Both the position numbers and the translations under genes were made by a program. The notes beneath the pieces were generated by a model that saw only the letters and a list, made by a program, of their open reading frames with translations, had not been told where the DNA came from and searched no databases. Source: Crambe crambe (lineage: Eukaryota; Porifera; Demospongiae; Poecilosclerida; Crambeidae). From it: DNA of 64,000 nucleotides. Shown here in pieces: positions 1 to 10,764 of the stretch; the stretch's first letter is position 1; each line of letters opens with the position of its first letter. Location: contig OZ004587.1 in the NCBI GenBank assembly GCA_963924555.1, positions 2,480,001 to 2,544,000 of the forward strand, written 5' to 3'.

Positions 1-132
1 TTCTCCCCAAAGAGGTGCAGCACCACATATTCTTTCATGTGGTTAAAATAACGTATTTTAATAGCCACAAGAATATCAAAATCCTTTAATGTGGTATTCA
101 AGCACCACTCTGATCAGTTTCACTGGGGAGAA
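1..132. repeat. Short inverted-repeat element (MITE), copy 1
   Basis: The termini TTCTCCCCA and TGGGGAGAA are inverted repeats. The interior matches the segments at about 4813-4965 (opposite orientation) and 5343-5490. There is no coding capacity. It touches the window edge, so the true left end is uncertain. Confidence 0.6.
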
Positions 133-556
133 TCCTGCTAAAGTGGTTGGAATGAGCAAGTTTGAATCAAAGAATCCCCTTATCTTACAGTAGTTACAAT
201 CATAAGGATCTCAAAGCTATTTTAGTTTAACATTTCTAACTATGGTCTACTACGAATAAAAAACAATCACAAAAAGCAAAATAAATCCCCAGCAGAAAGT
301 AATAATTATATAATGGAACTTCTTCTAAAAGAGTGTCTAAGATTCTGAGAACCTTTATAGAGCAAATAAGCTAGCTAATGACCCCTATTGATAGCTAAAC
401 ATCTCATTATGTGGAGGCCAAAGCTTAACTCTCAGAATTCAAGAAAAAAAATACTTTCCAATTCTGCCCATTTAGAGATACGTAGAATGTAAGTGACAGT
501 CTCATGGCCACCATGAAAGAAATAGCTTGGCTCTCTTCTGCAATGAAGTGCTTCAT

Positions 557-1293
557 CAGAGAGTGCCGCAGCACTCTCTATGTAGGGTTAGTACGGAATG
601 GGCATGGCTTCCCTCATTAGAACAATAAAACTAGACTGTATCTCTTCTATTCTTGCTACAGACTCAACTAAACTTCTTACATCTGGAAAACAATGCAGAA
701 GATGATGATATGACCACTGAAACTCCTCCAGAACAGCGTCAATGATCGGCACCGGCTGCAACCTAAATCTAAATTTTTATGATTCGTTCATCAGATTAAA
801 TAAATATTCTTTGACGGCTGTAACTCCATGATCCTTTCTGTGCAGTTATAACCACACAATGTGCTTTTACCATTGTTATATCCAGAGTTTCCCTTCAAAA
901 TAATCACTCCTATCGAACGACTTTTCATTATAATTATGTTAGCCATTTTGAAATGACATCATTTGTCATGCGCGTGCGTCTGTCACTGCGTGCCAACCAG
1001 CTATTTATTTGACACAAAAAATAAACAAACAAGTAAAAGGAAAAAAATTTACCATGTAGGGTTAGTCTGCACTTTAACAGTTTCTGTCAACAAAATCAAA
1101 ATTATGCTGCCTTCAATAATAATCCCTACATCACTGCCTAAACCAAGCAGAACACTTTTATACTGACATGAACAATTAAAGCAGCTTGGTGGGAGGCATT
1201 ATTGAAGGCAGCATAATTTTGATTTTTGTTGACAGAAATTGTTAAAGTACAGACTAACCCTACATGGCCTTTTTTAGCATAATTTTTTTTTTC
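557..1293. repeat. Dispersed repeat family R1, copy 1 (contains a palindromic part)
   Basis: The segment is homologous over several hundred bases to 47727-48330, and a fragment recurs at about 11290-11360. It begins with the small hairpin CAGAGAGTGC...GCACTCTCT. It contains a long imperfect palindrome (arms about 1052-1140 and 1192-1270) in which 'gcagcataattttgat' and its complement face each other. No intact gene was found. It is probably a non-autonomous transposon or composite repeat. Confidence 0.55.
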
Positions 1294-1473
1294 CTTTCAC
1301 TTGTATACTGTAGCAGTCCAAGTTTCTCAGTAGATATAACACCCTTGATCATTGGAATCATAGTTATTGCTTAGCATTTGATTTTGCACATGCTTATTTT
1401 TCATGGGACTTCCCATATCCTATGGATAAATATTATACAATTACGGTAAGATGCATATCAGCAAAATACTTAC

Positions 1474-1822
1474 TAAACACTTGAATATCTCTGGTTTGTT
1501 GTGGTGTTCTTATGAGTTACCATATTATCAGACATGATTGTAGCATTGCAGTGGTAACTGCCTGCATCTTGTGTAGTCATGGGGTTGAACTCCAACAAGC
1601 GCTGAAATCTGTTTCCGCTTCTGGCTAACATGACTTCACTCAGTCGCACGTTGTTTGAGTTGTGTCGGATGCCAGGCCCTGAGAATGAGATATCCACTTC
1701 AACTTCCTCAATTCTGGGAGTGCTTAGCAGGTATGTCAAAGTACAACTGTAACTGATATTCAATCCAATATAGTTTACTCTTGAAGCAATTGTTGTTTGT
1801 CGCTGAATTAATAGTGTATGAT
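1474..1822 (-). CDS. Gene Z exon 2, Ig-like domain
   Basis: The acceptor TTCTGCAG precedes 1822 and the donor GTAAGT follows 1474. The exon keeps the hallmarks of the family's second Ig domain: YSC in the B strand, DISFSGPGI, RLLEFNP and the F-strand DAGSYHC. It is 349 nt, whereas paralogous exons are multiples of three (348, 354, 357). Either the exit phase differs or there is a 1-nt shift near the 3' end, where the frame used here meets TAG across the donor. Confidence 0.6.
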
Positions 1823-3763
1823 CTGCAGAAAATAAGAAAAATGGATTAATACTGGTGTTACAATAACCTGGTTTTTTTGTTAGTCTGTTTTGCTTCTTTT
1901 GTTTTTGGTTTTTAGTTTTTGGTTTTAACCAGAGTTCATAATGGCTGATTGACTTCTATTACACATGGGATGTACTAGCTACGTATTATGTATAATAATT
2001 ATTACACATGAGTACTGTAGCTAACCTGGATGAACCTCTTTTGCCTTCAGGACAATATTATACTCTTAAATTAGTGGTTCAACAAGTGTTTGTATTGGGT
2101 GGCTCAAGAACTAGTCTAGAATTACTTTTAGGCAACATACTGGCAAACAGTATAGAGCAGGTAGCACTTTTCTCATTCAATGGACTCTGTCTTTTCTTAT
2201 GCTTCTTTTGATTTGCTAGTGTTGTTTATGGATAGTTTTGGAGCTATAAAAGCAGCTACAGCTGCAGGTATTTTTTTTTCCTACAGCCAAAGGATGGTGT
2301 GCACTATTTAGAAAATTTATTGCATGCATATGGCGAGCTATGCCATCTTAAATTTCTCAGCCATTATATGCCCTGAATTGGGCAACTGCATACTAAGTAG
2401 AAAAAAATATTTCTGAATAAGCAACACGAACGTCACACCAGAATTTCGAACTAAAGTCAGGCAGAAGCTAGTTTCTTGCTTCCTGATGCTACGAAACGAC
2501 AATTAAAGTCCAGAGAAGAGCAACAAGGTAGCACAGATAGTTTAGTAAGCTTATAAGCTGGAAAGCCCACCTTAGTTCTGGTGACATGACTCTCTTGGAT
2601 TCTCCACGGTGGCGACGCACAAAGTTTTCATGGCTGACTAGCTAGCTATGTTTGAAGCCTTTCTACTCTAAGCTCCATAATTTAAATTTCTACTTCAGAT
2701 CTAAAAAAATAATTTCAATAGGTAGCTAGCTACATAGCTACCTACGTAGAGAAAGGAAAATGTCATCCTGCTAGCCTCACCAAACTATCTGTATTTTCTC
2801 AGTAAAGGCTGAGAACTAGAAGATGGCAAACCTCTAAGAGTGCAGAAACATCACATTATTTATATTACTACTTTTAGTGTTATTATTATGTAGGGATGAT
2901 GGGAAAACTGGTCAAAAAAGAGTTGGAACAAGGGCCGAAAGGAATGAGATTATGCAAAGATTATACACTGTAAAAATAAAAGTGTGTACTGCACACTAAA
3001 TTGTCCCAATACACACACCAAAAACAAAAACAGTATGTGTATTGGGACAAAATGGTGTGCAGTAAACACTTTTGTTTTTACAGTGTAGGCTATGATTCTT
3101 TTTAAGTATGCTCTGGAATCTGAGAATCTTTCTGGAATAATACAGAGATCTTGGGAATCATAGCACATGAAATTGGAAGGCAAAAAAAAAATCCTAGATC
3201 CCACACTTTGTGCGGTGTGTGGTCAGTCAATATATGCTAGTATTAGGGCCTAAAATTATCAGTTAGCAGGGTTTATTTCAGGGAGGGCCGAGGGGGGCTT
3301 CCCCCTAAAGAATGGTTGCCCTAGCTTTCCTAATGGGATTATCATAGAATTCCACATAATATGTACTGGTTTGTAGTTGCCCTTCCTCAATTTTTTTTCT
3401 ACTAGGCATTTGCCCCCCTCAAGCTAAATTAGTACAGATGTGTGAACTTGAAAGTGCAAGCTAGAAGAATGAAGTCAGATCTGGGTGCTATCACTAGACC
3501 AGTCATTCCTACATCACCTTTACATAATATTATAGTTTTTATTGTTTTTGTTGTTTTGGGTTTTTGTGCTCACTGACATAATTTCAATGAATCATGACCT
3601 AAGCTCTCTCACTGACTAATAGTCCATGAACCACTTAACTATTCCTTATTGCTTGGATAATGATATACTTACTTTGAGCTGACATACGAGGGATATAATA
3701 TGTCATAATCAGAATAGTAACTCCCATTATCAAGGGCTGGAGATCACTCCTTCTTGACTTCAT
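1474..3763 (-). CDS. Gene Z: Ig-domain receptor, 5' part only (runs off left edge)
   Basis: Two exons on the minus strand are recognisable. Exon 1 (3763-3673) encodes a signal peptide like those of genes B and D. Exon 2 (1822-1474) encodes an Ig-like domain related to the second Ig exon of A, B and D. The remaining ectodomain, TM and tail must lie left of position 1. No equivalent of the first Ig exon was found in the 1.85-kb intron, so Z may start directly with the Ig2-type domain. It is the only family member here on the minus strand. Cytoplasmic type (kinase or not) is unknown. Confidence 0.6.
1823..3672. other. Gene Z intron 1 (1.85 kb)
   Basis: No exon was recognised here. It contains the CACTGTAAAA inverted-repeat element at 2966-3085 and short AT-rich simple sequence. 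Confidence 0.5.
2966..3085. mobile_element. CACTGTAAAA-type MITE, copy 1 (TA-flanked)
   Basis: This is a 120-bp, almost fully palindromic element with ends CACTGTAAAAA and TTTTTACAGTG. It is flanked on both sides by TA (2964-2965 and 3086-3087), as expected for a Tc1/mariner-type target duplication. Other copies are at 22523-22639 and, diverged, at 16185-16311. No transposase is encoded. Confidence 0.75.
3673..3763 (-). CDS. Gene Z exon 1, signal peptide
   Basis: ATG at 3763 opens a 30-residue leader (basic N-terminus MKSRRSD, hydrophobic core, ending MSAQ), followed by the donor GTAAGT at 3672-3667, phase 1. Leader wording and phase match genes B and D (MKK...LLIMGV...PAQ), which supports both start and strand. 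Confidence 0.65.
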
Positions 3764-4260
3764 TATGGTGTTCACCATAATAGCTGAATTTAAAAGAAAT
3801 ACCAAATAATAGCTATACCATATTATTATTATAGCGGGAAATTTTCGAATGGTCCAAATTTTGATACACTAGATGTTTCTTCCTGACTGGAAGGCTAATA
3901 AAAGCTGTAACAGAAGTAGGCCAACAGTATACAGTTCATGTAATTGGCTGACTTCTCTCAGCTAACATAAAATTAATTTCAATGGATGACTTGGATGACT
4001 TAGTTAAGGGAGTGCATCCTCATCCTAGTACTATCATGTATGATTACTTAGCCAGAAGATTTCCCAAGACTATCTAGGGATAACAGTAGCTACAAATGTA
4101 TTCACCCTCATCCCATACTTATACCTCAGTTATCTATCTGGACACCTTTGTCCCAATTTTTTTTTCCAGGCTGCTGGATAAATGAATTAGGTTATATAGT
4201 TGGGCTAGTACTAACAACCTAGAACAGTGTAGATACTTGTTATCCAGTAATTAATTACAT

Positions 4261-4323
4261 CCAGAATACATGTATTACAAGCATAATTATTTTGATTAAT
4301 GCTTGTAGTACATGTATTCTGGA
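4261..4323. repeat. Perfect-arm hairpin
   Basis: The arms CCAGAATACATGTA.. and ..TACATGTATTCTGG flank a short AT-rich loop, with 'acaagcat' and 'atgcttgt' also pairing. It is non-coding and probably a small MITE remnant. Confidence 0.6.
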
Positions 4324-4812
4324 TAAAGAGGTACAGATAACCTAGGTTACACTGTACCACACAAGTTTTCCCAGGTTGATTGGTACAGTTACGTATGTAT
4401 GCAAGAAAACCCCAAATTAAGTGACAATAATCCCACATGGCATTGCTGGACATACATTGCTTATTGTAGAAACTAAAGTGGTAATTAAAAAGGGATATAC
4501 GTAATTGAATAAAAGAAGTGATGCAAGTATACTGCTCTCTGAATAGAATTGGACATCCCTCGAAAATTAATTATGGTATGTTCTCTATGGCCCTTTGGAT
4601 TGCAGCCATATGCTCACATGACCTGCATAATTTGCAAAAACCCACAAAAAAATAAGGTAAAAATCGTTTTGCAATGTTGTCTATGGCCCTATGATTCACT
4701 ACAGTGAGGGTTTTCGCAAATCAGCAAACATGTAATGATATGTAGCATAAAAAGCAATGTGGTTTCACATAATTATCAGATCACACAAGGGAAGTAGACT
4801 ATACAAAGTTAG

Positions 4813-4965
4813 TTCTCCCTAGTGAAACCGATCAGAGCAGCTAATGCTTGAATACCACATTAAAGGATTTTGATATTTTTGTGGCTATTAAAATACAGTG
4901 TTTTTAACCACATGAAAGAAAAATGGGCCCATCAGAGTGGTATTGCACCTGTACACAAAATAGTG
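4813..4965. repeat. TTCTCC-type MITE, copy 2 (inverted relative to copy 1)
   Basis: The segment is the reverse complement of the element at 1-132 (shared 'aggattttgatattttt' core and 'ttaaccacatgaaag'). One end keeps TTCTCC. It is non-coding. Confidence 0.6.
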
Positions 4966-5181
4966 TGTATTGGTGTGCAGTAATTGTGTAAGCTTTTTTT
5001 ACTATCGTGTAACTTTCATAAATTTGGGATAACAGCCTTATAAACTATAATAAAAAATATGAGAGTAAGTTAACCCGAATAAGGCGATGCCATACTGCAT
5101 TGGTTGGGATAAAATGCTACACATTAAAACAAATACATAGCCATACCACAGCCCAATTTTTTTCCAGCTCGTGCCATTATT

Positions 5182-5220
5182 ATGATTAAGAACATGAATT
5201 GTGTACATGTTCTTAATCAT
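5182..5220. repeat. Short perfect hairpin
   Basis: ATGATTAAGAACATG and CATGTTCTTAATCAT pair across a 9-nt loop. No associated gene or terminator context was seen. Confidence 0.55.
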
Positions 5221-5292
5221 TTTTTCATGAAAAACAAAGTACATTTATAATCTTCTATGTTGAGTCTTTCCTACTCCCCTGGCTATGTACAG

Positions 5293-5546
5293 TTCTCCTT
5301 CAAGTCAGATCCACAGCATAGCAGTATTATAGCAGCAGGGTTTGTCTCCAAAGGGTGCTAGAGAGGTGCAGCACCACTCTGATGGGGCCCATTTTTCTTT
5401 CATGTGGTTAAAACAATGTATTTTAATAACCACAAGAATATCAAAATCCTTTAATGTAGTATGCAAGCATGCACTGCTCTGATCAGTTTCCAAGTGTACC
5501 TGTTGTATCATTAATGTCATGGCAACTACGGAGAACCCTGCAGCAG
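5293..5546. repeat. TTCTCC-type MITE, copy 3
   Basis: The ends GTTCTCC and GGAGAAC are inverted. The core at 5343-5490 matches the elements at 1-132 and 4813-4965. It is longer than copy 1 because of extra sequence next to the left end. Confidence 0.55.
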
Positions 5547-6769
5547 CCCAGTAATTATTTAACTAATTACAGGAGGTTGAGGATGCAGACGAATATGTAC
5601 CAGTAGATGGATAAGTGAGTCTATCATCCCTGAGTTATGGGCTCAATGTTGTTATATCAATAGACACAACTTGGTAAAAAAAAAATGAAGCTGTGTGAAG
5701 GCAAAATCTCTATTGCAAGTGCACATCTATGGAATGTGCATGCATAATAATTATGGCTTTCAATCTTGTAGATACTCCAGATACATGATTTGGTATCAAA
5801 CCCGGAAGTAGCTGTGTAAGCTGTGTGTAGCGGTAGTAACACATCTTTTATTAATCCAATTAACTACATTGTTGAGGTTTTGGGGGTATGCATGGGTAAC
5901 TCAAAGTAAACCTGTGGTTATCTTATTCTTATAAGCCCATAGCTACAAGTTAAACCTAGTCTCATTCCCAGATCAAGTTTCTCCTCATAGAATTTTGGGC
6001 ACATGCAGAGGGAGGGAGAAAATAGTATGGTGTCTTGCACTGTTCAACCCAATAAATGCAGAATATTGTCTACAGTATGGTATGCATTTATTTAGTGTCT
6101 AGCTAGATGTATCGTTGAACTGCAATCACGCGGAAAGCTCCCATCAAAGGCTGAAGTGGCTAGCCAAGGTCTTGAGGCTACGTTTGTTACACATGTGCAT
6201 TATCGCATTATGTTTAATGGCTTCTTTATAATAGTCCCTGTACTAAGAGAGCAGCTTTTTTCCTGAGTAAACAGAGGCTAAACTGATGCCACACTGCACT
6301 GGTCGGGTTAAAACATAGCCAACAACTTACTGTATTCCAACTTCATTTTGTATTAGTCCTATGGAGGATCATAGGTCATCCCTACATATAGAGAGCACTA
6401 TACCACGCTTTCTTATTACACAACAGAGCGTGTCTGCATGCCCAGCTGCACAATCTCAAAATTTATTGCCTAGCAACTGTAGGGGTTTTCCCTGGGAAGG
6501 TTAGCCACTTCATTAGCATGTGGCATGAAGTTGATAATTCCTAGGTTGGGCAATATGGGTTAGTTTGGTTGGTCGGGTTTGGCCTGACCAAGATTTAAAA
6601 ATTCAAAGGTCAATTATTGAAATGTTTTTCCCTTACTGATAGGTCCAGAGCTAGCTAGCTATATAGCTTGATGTAGAATGTGTATGCTCTGTATGTTTTT
6701 ATAATTACATCATTTGCACAATATTATGCACTATTATTACACTGATGAAGGCTATAGTATAGTATAGTA

Positions 6770-6968
6770 TTTCTGAAACGGTAAGCTCCCTGGTCCTGAA
6801 ACTTGGTCTGCACATTGTAGTAGGCTCTAGTAGGCTGGATAATCATTCACAGTAGCTTTTGTTAGGTCTAAGTGGGGGAACTAGAATTTCACTTTTGTAT
6901 TAGTATAATATGTGGCGCACGCAGCCGTCTGAGTCATCCCTACATAGAGAGCTACTGCTCTCTCTGAT
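6770..6968. repeat. Dispersed repeat R3, copy 1
   Basis: The segment matches the reverse complement of 25833-26275. Shared stretches include 'ggtctgcacattgtagtag', 'ttaggtctaagtggggga' and the terminal AGAGAG...CTCTCT hairpin. The second copy is split by a nested element. It is non-coding. Confidence 0.65.
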
Positions 6969-7746
6969 AATAGAATAATAGGAGAATAATAGGTAGAAAT
7001 GTTTCAAGATAAGTAGAATAATAGAATAGGTAAAATAATTGGGCATGGCCTAACTATGTATACTAGCTGGGTTTAATTCATTACTTGTCACCCACTTATC
7101 CAGTCCGAAAAAATAGTGGACCAGCAGAGCCGATCTGCTATGACCCTTCCCCTCCTTGAATTGGTAAAGGGGGGACTAAGCATCCATGGCACACTTATAT
7201 GTATAGTCACAAACCTTGCAGCATACATACCAACCATCCAGATTTCCCTGGATTATCCAGGGATTGGATGTCAAATCCAAGCATCCAGGAAATCCAGGGA
7301 ACATTAATCAACATCATTATTATGCCTAGGTAGGTGCTCTTTAACAATGGCTACATTACCAGATTCTGCCTTGAAGCCTATGATTGCATGTATGAGGTTG
7401 GTAAGTATGAAAAAGCACCCCCAAAAAATGTTTAAGTCTACAGGCCTTGTGATGTTCACGCACATACTTATGCTCGTAAAGATAATGATTCTGAGTTTAG
7501 CTAGAATAGCTCAGATCATCTTCCATTTTGTTTCAAACTCAAAAGTATACTACACTCAGGCACACCCACACCCTGGCCTAAATTAATAGCTTGCGGCACC
7601 CTTGATACATTTAGTTTAACTGTTGCAGCTCACTCACCTATTTGCTGCTTGCTAGATGGCACCACTTTCGCGGTTTCCTATTTTTTTCCTCACGTGACTT
7701 ACACCGCGAGCTGGCCGCAGGTACTAGGTACTAGGTACTAGGTAGG

Positions 7747-8184
7747 CAGGGGGGGGGGTCGGACAAGGTCAATTATTGCTGAGTAGGCACTTTTTATTCA
7801 CATAGAATTTCAATACATTTTTTGAAGTTGCTATTCCTCGAGATGTGTACGCTTTGAATGAACTTGAATTGGACTGTAGATAGATCTAACAGGTAGATTT
7901 CTGAAAATCAACTGAACCTAATCCATCCCCGTCCTCTTTTGGAGATTCAGAAAAAGGTTAATTGCTAACTGAATTTCAAAGCCCAGCTAAAACTGGTTTG
8001 CTTTCTAGCAACTAGCTTACTAGATCTTTCTTGTGCCAAGGTAAAATCATCTACAAACGCTTAAAGCTGGAGAAACAGCCTATCAAACATCAGGTTAATT
8101 ACATTCCAACCATTCTTTACTGCGCGTCTATTCTTGCAAAGCTTTGCGAGCCAATTTCGCGAAAAGCTTGTCCGACCCCCCCTG
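7747..8184. mobile_element. Non-autonomous CAGGG-ended transposon (hAT-like)
   Basis: The terminal inverted repeats are CAGGGG..GTCGGACAAG and CTTGTCCGAC..CCCCTG. They are flanked by direct repeats CTAGGTAGG at 7738-7746 and 8185-8193. The CAGGG ends with an 8-9 bp duplication fit hAT elements (known for 8-bp duplications). A local tandem ACTAGGT repeat makes the exact duplication length ambiguous. The interior (438 bp in total) has no transposase. Confidence 0.6.
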
Positions 8185-8317
8185 CTAGGTAGGTACGCGG
8201 TACGCGTATACGGTGCTAGTCTCGCGAGCCCGACCCTTTACCAACCGCGAGGGAAGGAAAGAGTCTGGTCAAATCCAATACAGAGGTTTTCAGGTTGGTT
8301 ATGGTGGCCGAGAAGGG

Positions 8318-8440
8318 TCACCCGCGACCGCTTCGCAAATATTCACTGCCGCCCGCGGTATTCACAATACCGCCAGCGGTACCCCCACCATACCGCCCGC
8401 GGTTGGTTCCGGCATGCGCGCGCATAATTATATGCATATG
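8318..8440. repeat. TACCGCC-rich minisatellite, left block
   Basis: GC-rich repeated units related to TACCGCCAGCGGTA occur here, each itself palindromic. The right block at 9618-9835 is its inverted counterpart. Confidence 0.6.
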
Positions 8441-8604
8441 CGCGCGCATGACAGATCCGAAGACCCTTTACCCAGTACCACGTGTCGCGATCGCATCACT
8501 GTCAAGTCAGTCGTAAAGGCTTTGGGGTATAGTGCCCCAGAGCTGGACACCTGCCACCAGTCTCCAAAATAGACAGATGTCTATGCCTATGGTGTAGTAA
8601 GTTG

Positions 8605-9155
8605 ATGAGGAGAGAGCTTGGCATTCACAAAATGAATACTATCCAGGTCACTTTGGAAATTTTGACTGGTGCCGAGGCTTATGATGAAACCAGAGAAGAC
8701 CGCACACTGGTGAGTAGTGTGGATATCAGGTTTCCCTTGTACCTCTGCACTATATTTTTATGAAAAATAGCACGTCAACATTTTTATAATTGGGACCCAA
8801 TAGTTATAACTAATTGTAATAAGATCTCCAAGTTCAGAGGCCTTGGGTCAAAATCCTCATGCAAAGAACCAAACTTAGGAGTGTTATCATTAATTATGGC
8901 CAGGAGTTCATAATCAAAAGATATTTGTAGCAAAAATCACTTCTTTGATTATGAACCCTTTGTTGGGTCCTAGCTACATGGCCCCATAGAAAAATATTAA
9001 ATGGAAAATTAATTTTGCATGTAGCTGGCTATTATTTCATAATTGTGCAGGTAGAACTATTTGATGAAGCAGCACAGGCACCAAACACTGCAGTGGACAA
9101 GAGGGGAGTGGAGTTGACCCCTTACCTCTTCAATATATATCATGAATACAATTGA
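8605..9155 (+). CDS. Possible two-exon small gene inside the TIR element, product unknown
   Basis: Exon 8605-8709 starts MRRELGIHKMN and ends before GTGAGT at phase 0. The acceptor ..TTGTGCAG joins 9051-9155, which reads VELFDEAAQAP.. to a TGA stop (69 codons in total). The two exons join in frame, and the acidic, ordered reading is unlike the surrounding repeat. Codons upstream of the ATG read CLCLWCS in frame for a short way, so the gene may have lost its 5' part. The family is not recognised. It could be a captured host-gene fragment or chance. Confidence 0.25.
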
Positions 9156-9617
9156 AGCATGGCAAACGTGCAACCAGTGATAAGGTATCATCTAGCGAAA
9201 TAATAATTATAATGATGTCAATATTCTGTTCTCTTTTGTGCTAGATTGTTAGTGTGTGGAACAGGACAAACTTAGTCATTTCATTTCACCAACCCTTGTG
9301 ATCTCTGCTGTTCCCTTCATTTTCCTCATTGCTGTACACACATACATCCATTATAGCTAATAATAAATATACTGTAATAGAGATAATATGTAAGGTGCAA
9401 TATTGCTTTAAGAACTGGGTATGGAGGATTTAGGACTTGATGCATTTCTTTCGGCGTATCTCGGTGAAAAATATAGATGCACTGATTACAATTCAGTACA
9501 TCAATGACTGGGTAAAGGGTCTCTGGATCTACAGCTAGCTAGCTCATATCATGTCGACATGTCATGCGATGTGATCGCGCGCGCGGGATACGTGGTACTG
9601 GGTAAAGGGTCTCCGGA

Positions 9618-9835
9618 TCTGTCATGCATGCGCGCGGGCGGTATGGCGGGGGTACCGCTGGCGGTACTTTGGATACCGCGGGCGGCAGTGAATATTTGCG
9701 AAGCGGTCGCACCGCTGGCGGTATTGTGGGTACCGCTGGCGGTATTGTGGGTACCGCTGGCGGTACTTTGGATACCGCGGGCGGCAGTGAATATTTGCGA
9801 AGCGGTCGCGGGTGACCCTTCTCGGCCACCATAGT
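9618..9835. repeat. TACCGCC-rich minisatellite, right block
   Basis: Tandem units of the type GTACCGCTGGCGGTA are separated by TTGTGG or CTTTGG. The block is the inverted counterpart of 8318-8440. Open reading frames on both strands here are by-products of the repeat. Confidence 0.65.
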
Positions 9836-9988
9836 TGGTTGACCAGTAGAATTTGCACATGTGCAAGATAAATTCAAGCGAGCAAAAATACTATCATACA
9901 AATGCAATGCTCTTAAATTTTGCGAGCACGAATTTAATTCTGCACTGTTGGCAAATTTTGTGTCAACCAACCTGAAAACCTCAGTACA
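9832..9988. mobile_element. Palindromic MITE, copy 1 (ends TCAGGTTGGTTGAC)
   Basis: The segment matches 30639-30804. Shared sequence includes 'tttgcacatgtgcaagat' and 'attttgtgtcaaccaacc'. It lies immediately inside the right minisatellite block of the larger element, so it is nested. It is non-coding. Confidence 0.6.
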
Positions 9989-10540
9989 TGATCTTGTTTC
10001 AATTGCCCAAAGATTTGGTGGGGGGCATGCGCAAAACGTCACGATACGTCACGGCTCTCAAACAGATTTTTTCGCGCGTGCACTTACAGAGTAGTCCTAG
10101 AGTTTAGTCATGTCATAGATATATCTATGGTCATGTTAATGAGCTGCTTGCTTGTATGCAGAGATCTCATTCTCATTGGTGATCATAGGAAAAAGAAAAG
10201 GCTGCATGGTCCAGGGTGTGCATCAGCCAAAGAACTGCTCCAGGTACTTGCAGGAGTTGCACTGGAAAAATTTCCGACACTTTCTGACCAGAAAGCTGTT
10301 TCCAAGCCTCCTCCCACTCTCTTGAATAGCCGCCTCCAGTCTGTAATCATATTCCTGCTCAGCCATGTAGCGCTAAGAAATCCAGAGCGCAGATTTTTCC
10401 TAAATTCGTGATGTATAATAACGTCATAGTCGCGCCCCTCCTTCCGAAGATTGCTGACTGTGCACAACAAGATCGTGTATTGGATTTGACCAGACTCTTT
10501 CCTTCCCTCGCGGTTGGTTAAGGGTCTGGCCCGCGAGACT

Positions 10541-10764
10541 ACTTGTAATAATTATAGCAGCTCACTCACCTATTATGTATCCCGTTGGTTGCTGTTGTTA
10601 GTTGTTTTTTTTTTTGGCTGCTAGCTGGCCTTCTCTCACAAGATTAGCTACTCAGTTCCACTCAGGTTAATTTTTCTTTTCTTGCGATGCACACGGTCAC
10701 ACCCACTTTTAATTTCACAAGACACATTCAAATTCATATTAGCTCATGCGCATGCGCTATGGCT
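10541..10764. other. Spacer between two TIR elements
   Basis: AT-rich sequence with no coding feature seen. Confidence 0.4.

Larger units (their letters stand above)
3764..7746. other. Intergenic region, no gene recognised
   Basis: No exon with family homology or a convincing ORF was found on either strand. It holds several short repeats and hairpins that are listed separately. The rest is AT-rich unique-looking sequence. Confidence 0.5.
8218..10540. mobile_element. 2.3-kb element with 64-bp terminal inverted repeats (AGTCTCGCG family)
   Basis: Positions 8218-8281 and 10477-10540 are near-perfect inverted repeats that start AGTCTCGCG and include 'gagggaaggaaagagtctgg'. A second inverted pair inside (about 8281-8480 against 9575-9840) carries GC-rich 'taccgcc' repeats. 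Related termini recur at 10766, 11784, 12345-12373 and 60372. A possible two-exon coding stretch lies inside at 8605-9155. No recognised transposase was found. The GC-rich ends contrast sharply with the AT-rich surroundings. Confidence 0.6.

Noticed and set aside
8134..8572. Overlapping open frames in three frames in GC-rich DNA
   Set aside because: They lie in inverted repeats and minisatellite units; no conserved domain and both strands are equally open.
10183..10470. 95-codon minus-strand frame inside the 2.3-kb TIR element
   Set aside because: No recognised family, no splice or start context, and it overlaps the terminal inverted repeat.
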